Part shown: positions 61,225 to 64,000 of the stretch, piece after piece
How the letters are laid out: each line of letters starts with the position of its first letter
How positions within the stretch are numbered: position 1 is the first letter of the stretch
Origin: an uncultured Pelagibacteraceae bacterium
GTDB lineage: Bacteria; Pseudomonadota; Alphaproteobacteria; Pelagibacterales; Pelagibacteraceae
Reading direction: 5' to 3'
Length of the DNA: 64,000 nt
Assembly (NCBI GenBank): GCA_902627735.1
Contig: CACOKI010000001.1
Location: 101,482-165,481, forward strand
Program-made: the position numbers and the translations under genes
Notes under the pieces: model-generated
What the model was told of the DNA's origin: nothing
Databases searched by the model: none
What the model saw: only the letters and a program-made list of their open reading frames with translations

Positions 61225-61777
61225 TACCGAAAATTATTTTAGAAATTCCATATTTTTTTTCTTCCAAAATTTTAAATTCTTTAAAATAAACTTCTTTTTG
61301 TTCACTATTTCTATGAATTATTATAAGTCCTTCTTTTTTTAAGATATTTGAATTTTTAATTTCTGATAAAATTAATGATATTTTTTTTTCTTTAAAGGGA
61401 GGATCAATAAAGATCAAATCAAAATTATTACTTAATTCTTTAAAAAAATTACTTTGAAAAATATCTTTTTCAATAATTTTACTTTTTTCATTTAGATTGA
61501 AATTTTGAATATTTTTTTTTAAAATATTTAAAACACCTTGATAGTTTTCAACAAATGTAACAAATTTTGCTCCTCTTGATATTGCTTCAAGACCAAAAGA
61601 TCCCACACCAGAAAATAAATCTAATATATTTGCATTTTCTAAATTAGAATTAAATTTATTTGAATGTTTAACAACATTAAAAATAGATTCTTTAGCGAGA
61701 TCTTTTAAAGGTCTTGTATTTTGATCCTGTGGTTCAAAAATTTTTTTTCCTTTAAATTTACCTGCAATAATTCTCAT
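61211..61777 (-). CDS. rsmD: 16S rRNA (guanine966-N2)-methyltransferase RsmD
   Basis: MRIIAGKFKGKKI, RPLKDLAKESIFNVV, DLFSGVGSFGLEAISRGA, FIDPPF. Confidence 0.94.
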   Translation of the reverse strand: MRIIAGKFKGKKIFEPQDQNTRPLKDLAKESIFNVVKHSNKFNSNLENANILDLFSGVGSFGLEAISRGAKFVTFVENYQGVLNILKKNIQNFNLNEKSKIIEKDIFQSNFFKELSNNFDLIFIDPPFKEKKISLILSEIKNSNILKKEGLIIIHRNSEQKEVYFKEFKILEEKKYGISKIIFGTILN

Positions 61778-63039
61778 TTATCAATGACTTTGTATCCAAT
61801 ATCTTTACGATAAAAACCTTCATTCCAGTTTAAATTATTTAAGTTATCAAATATTTTTTTTCTAGCTTCAGAAAAATTTGATGATAATGATACAAAATTT
61901 AAAACTCTTCCACCAACAGCGTATGTTTTCTTTTCTATAATATTAGTGCCTGCATGGAAACAATAATTTTTATCATCTGTATTAATCTTTTCTAAATTTT
62001 TGATTAATACATTTTTTTTATATTTTTCTGGATAACCATCAGAGCACAAAACAATACAAATGGAATTATCTTTCTTCCATTTTATTTCGATTTCATTTAA
62101 TTTTTTTTTACAACACGCTAAAATAATATTTGTTAAGTCTGACTCTAACCTAGGTAAAATTGTTTGGCATTCTGGATCTCCCATTCTAACATTATATTCG
62201 ATCAAATAGGGGTTATCATTTTTAATCATAAGACCAGCATAAAGAAAACCCGAATATTCAATTTTCATTTCCTTAAGGCCTTCAAGAGTTGGATGAATTA
62301 TTTGATTAATTATTTTGTTTTCGAGATCTATGTTAATCAATCTTGATGGTGAATAAGCACCCATACCTCCAGTATTTTTACCCTTATCACCTTCAAGAAC
62401 CCTTTTATGGTCCTGAGCAGTGTTAAATAATTTAATATCATTACCATCAGTAACAATAAAAAAACTCATTTCTTCACCAGTCAAAAATTCCTCTATCAGC
62501 ACATTTTTTGCTTCCCCAAATTTTCCTGCAAAAATTTCATCTATGGCTATTAAGGCATCTTTTTTGTTTTCACATATGTAAACACCTTTTCCCGAGGCAA
62601 GTCCATCGGCTTTTATAACTATAGGATAATTTGTTTTTTCTAAAAAAATTTTTGACTCATTAGGGTTTTGAAATATGCCAAAGTTTGCAGTTGGTATATT
62701 ATATTTTTCACAAAGTTTTTTTGTAAAAATTTTTGAACCTTCGAGTTGAGAAGCTGCTTGATTAGGACCAAATATTTTAACTTTTGTATCTAAAAAAAAA
62801 TCAACTATGCCGTCCACTAATGGTTTTTCAGGACCAACAATTAAAAGATCAATTTTTTTTTCCTCAGTAAATTTTTTAATTGCATGGAAATCACTCATAT
62901 TTATTTGTATGTTTTCAGCTATAGTTGAAGTTCCAGCATTTCCAGGGAGGCAATATATATTTTTTACGTTTTTCGATTTTTTGATGCAAAAACAAATTGC
63001 ATGTTCTCTACCGCCACTTCCTAAAATCCCAACATTCAT
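61774..63039 (-). CDS. purD: Phosphoribosylamine-glycine ligase
   Basis: MNVGILGSGGREHAICF, GPNQAASQLEGSK, IKADGLASGKGV, NVRMGDPECQ. Confidence 0.97.
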   Translation of the reverse strand: MNVGILGSGGREHAICFCIKKSKNVKNIYCLPGNAGTSTIAENIQINMSDFHAIKKFTEEKKIDLLIVGPEKPLVDGIVDFFLDTKVKIFGPNQAASQLEGSKIFTKKLCEKYNIPTANFGIFQNPNESKIFLEKTNYPIVIKADGLASGKGVYICENKKDALIAIDEIFAGKFGEAKNVLIEEFLTGEEMSFFIVTDGNDIKLFNTAQDHKRVLEGDKGKNTGGMGAYSPSRLINIDLENKIINQIIHPTLEGLKEMKIEYSGFLYAGLMIKNDNPYLIEYNVRMGDPECQTILPRLESDLTNIILACCKKKLNEIEIKWKKDNSICIVLCSDGYPEKYKKNVLIKNLEKINTDDKNYCFHAGTNIIEKKTYAVGGRVLNFVSLSSNFSEARKKIFDNLNNLNWNEGFYRKDIGYKVIDK

Positions 63040-63060
63040 GTATAAATATATAAACTAAAA

Positions 63061-63249
63061 ATGTATAAAAAATTAGCAAAAATAAAATATTTACCAAATA
63101 ATTTTGAAATTATTGAAAATGGAGATCATGTAATTTGTGCCATATCAGGTAAACCAATTGAATTAGAAAAATTACAATATTGGAATGTCGAACTTCAGGA
63201 ACCATATTACTCCTACATAGAAGCTGCAAAGAAAAGAGAAGAAAAATAA
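63061..63249 (+). CDS. DUF2093 family protein
   Basis: 62 aa; IKYLPNNFEIIENGDHVICAISGKPIELEKLQYWNVELQEPY. Confidence 0.85.
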   Translation: MYKKLAKIKYLPNNFEIIENGDHVICAISGKPIELEKLQYWNVELQEPYYSYIEAAKKREEK

Positions 63250-63250
63250 T

Positions 63251-64000
63251 TTATTTCCACCTATTATGAGACCAAATCCATTTTGACGGATTAAGTAATA
63301 TCATTTGCTCAAGATTTTTATTTAGTTTTTGAGTTATCTCATTGATGGTTTCTTTTTCCTCAAAATTTAAAGGTTTATAAACTGTGACCTCAAAATTCAC
63401 ATTATTTTTTCTCTCAATGTAAATCGGCACAACTTTACATTTAAATTTTTTTACAAATTGTGCTGGAATAGTAGTCGTATATGCATCTTTTCCAAAAAAA
63501 GGAGATTGAATTGACTCACTTACTCTTTGATCAATCATTAAAGCTATAGAGTATCCGTCATTAAATAATTTTAATAAATTTCGAATATTTGATCTACCTT
63601 TTTTAATTTGATTTTTGCAAATATATTTTTTTCTTAAAATTTCTATTATTTTATTCATAAAAAGATTGTTCAATGGACGATAAATTGCAGCAAGTTTGAT
63701 GCCTGATTTCTCTAAAGTCATTGCCATCAATTCAAAATTGTCAAAATGACCAGAAACAAAAATTACGTTTTCATTATTCTTTATAATATGATCAAGAATT
63801 TCTTTTCCCTTAATTTTAATCATTTCAGTCTTAGAATTATTTCGAAAATTATTCAAGAATGAATATTCAGCTAAAATTCTTCCATAATAATTCCACATTT
63901 CACTAATATGATTTTTGATTTCATTTGCACTAGCATGTGGCAAAGCAATTTTAAAATTGTTTAAGATAGTTCTTTTTGGTCTTAAAAGCGGTCCAATTAA
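63251..64000 (-). CDS. Lipid A biosynthesis (lauroyl) acyltransferase, LpxL/HtrB-like, 5' end beyond the window
   Basis: SGHFDNFELMAMTL, IYRPLNN, MIDQRVSESIQSPFFGKDAYTT; frame stays open upstream of the listed TTG start: LIGPLLRPKRTILNNFKIALPHASANE... Confidence 0.9.
   Translation of the reverse strand, partial: LIGPLLRPKRTILNNFKIALPHASANEIKNHISEMWNYYGRILAEYSFLNNFRNNSKTEMIKIKGKEILDHIIKNNENVIFVSGHFDNFELMAMTLEKSGIKLAAIYRPLNNLFMNKIIEILRKKYICKNQIKKGRSNIRNLLKLFNDGYSIALMIDQRVSESIQSPFFGKDAYTTTIPAQFVKKFKCKVVPIYIERKNNVNFEVTVYKPLNFEEKETINEITQKLNKNLEQMILLNPSKWIWSHNRWK

Noticed and set aside
63944-64000. Listed start of the acyltransferase at 63943 as the true N-terminus
   Set aside because: The listed start is a TTG and the frame remains open with typical LpxL-like sequence (LIGPLLRPKRTILNNFKIALP) to the window edge, so the gene is truncated by the window.

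Overview
This 64 kb AT-rich window is a gene-dense alphaproteobacterial chromosome segment. Gene content and compactness fit a streamlined Pelagibacterales (SAR11)-like genome; that assignment is inferred, not searched. I see about 60 protein genes, almost all housekeeping or metabolic. No rRNA, tRNA, CRISPR, IS element, prophage or classic defence island could be supported. Main blocks: trkH/lysK/pyrD/rpmB; a polyamine operon with a deoxyhypusine-synthase-like gene; regA-like regulator/bioY/polA; chvI-chvG-ahcY-tsaE-amgK-murU, with amgK split by a homopolymer frameshift; an RND pump; a purine-to-allantoin catabolic cluster (uraD/uraH/xdhAB/guaD/puuD/PRTase/permease); hsp20; cfa and a very Lys-rich coiled-coil protein; tldD/pmbA; typA; an acyltransferase; groESL; ribF-ileS-lspA-bamF-like-pgi; rsmD/purD; and an lpxL-like gene running off the right end. 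The most notable signals are: (1) an RpoH-like promoter plus a ROSE-like RNA thermometer candidate upstream of hsp20, with a matching promoter architecture upstream of groESL; (2) a PuuD-type urate oxidase without the usual C-terminal cytochrome c domain; (3) the DHS-like polyamine operon; (4) the amgK frameshift; (5) an unlisted 38-aa basic ORF next to typA; and (6) a protein with a histone-tail-like Lys/Arg-rich N-terminus. I did not find a clear, entirely novel multi-gene system.
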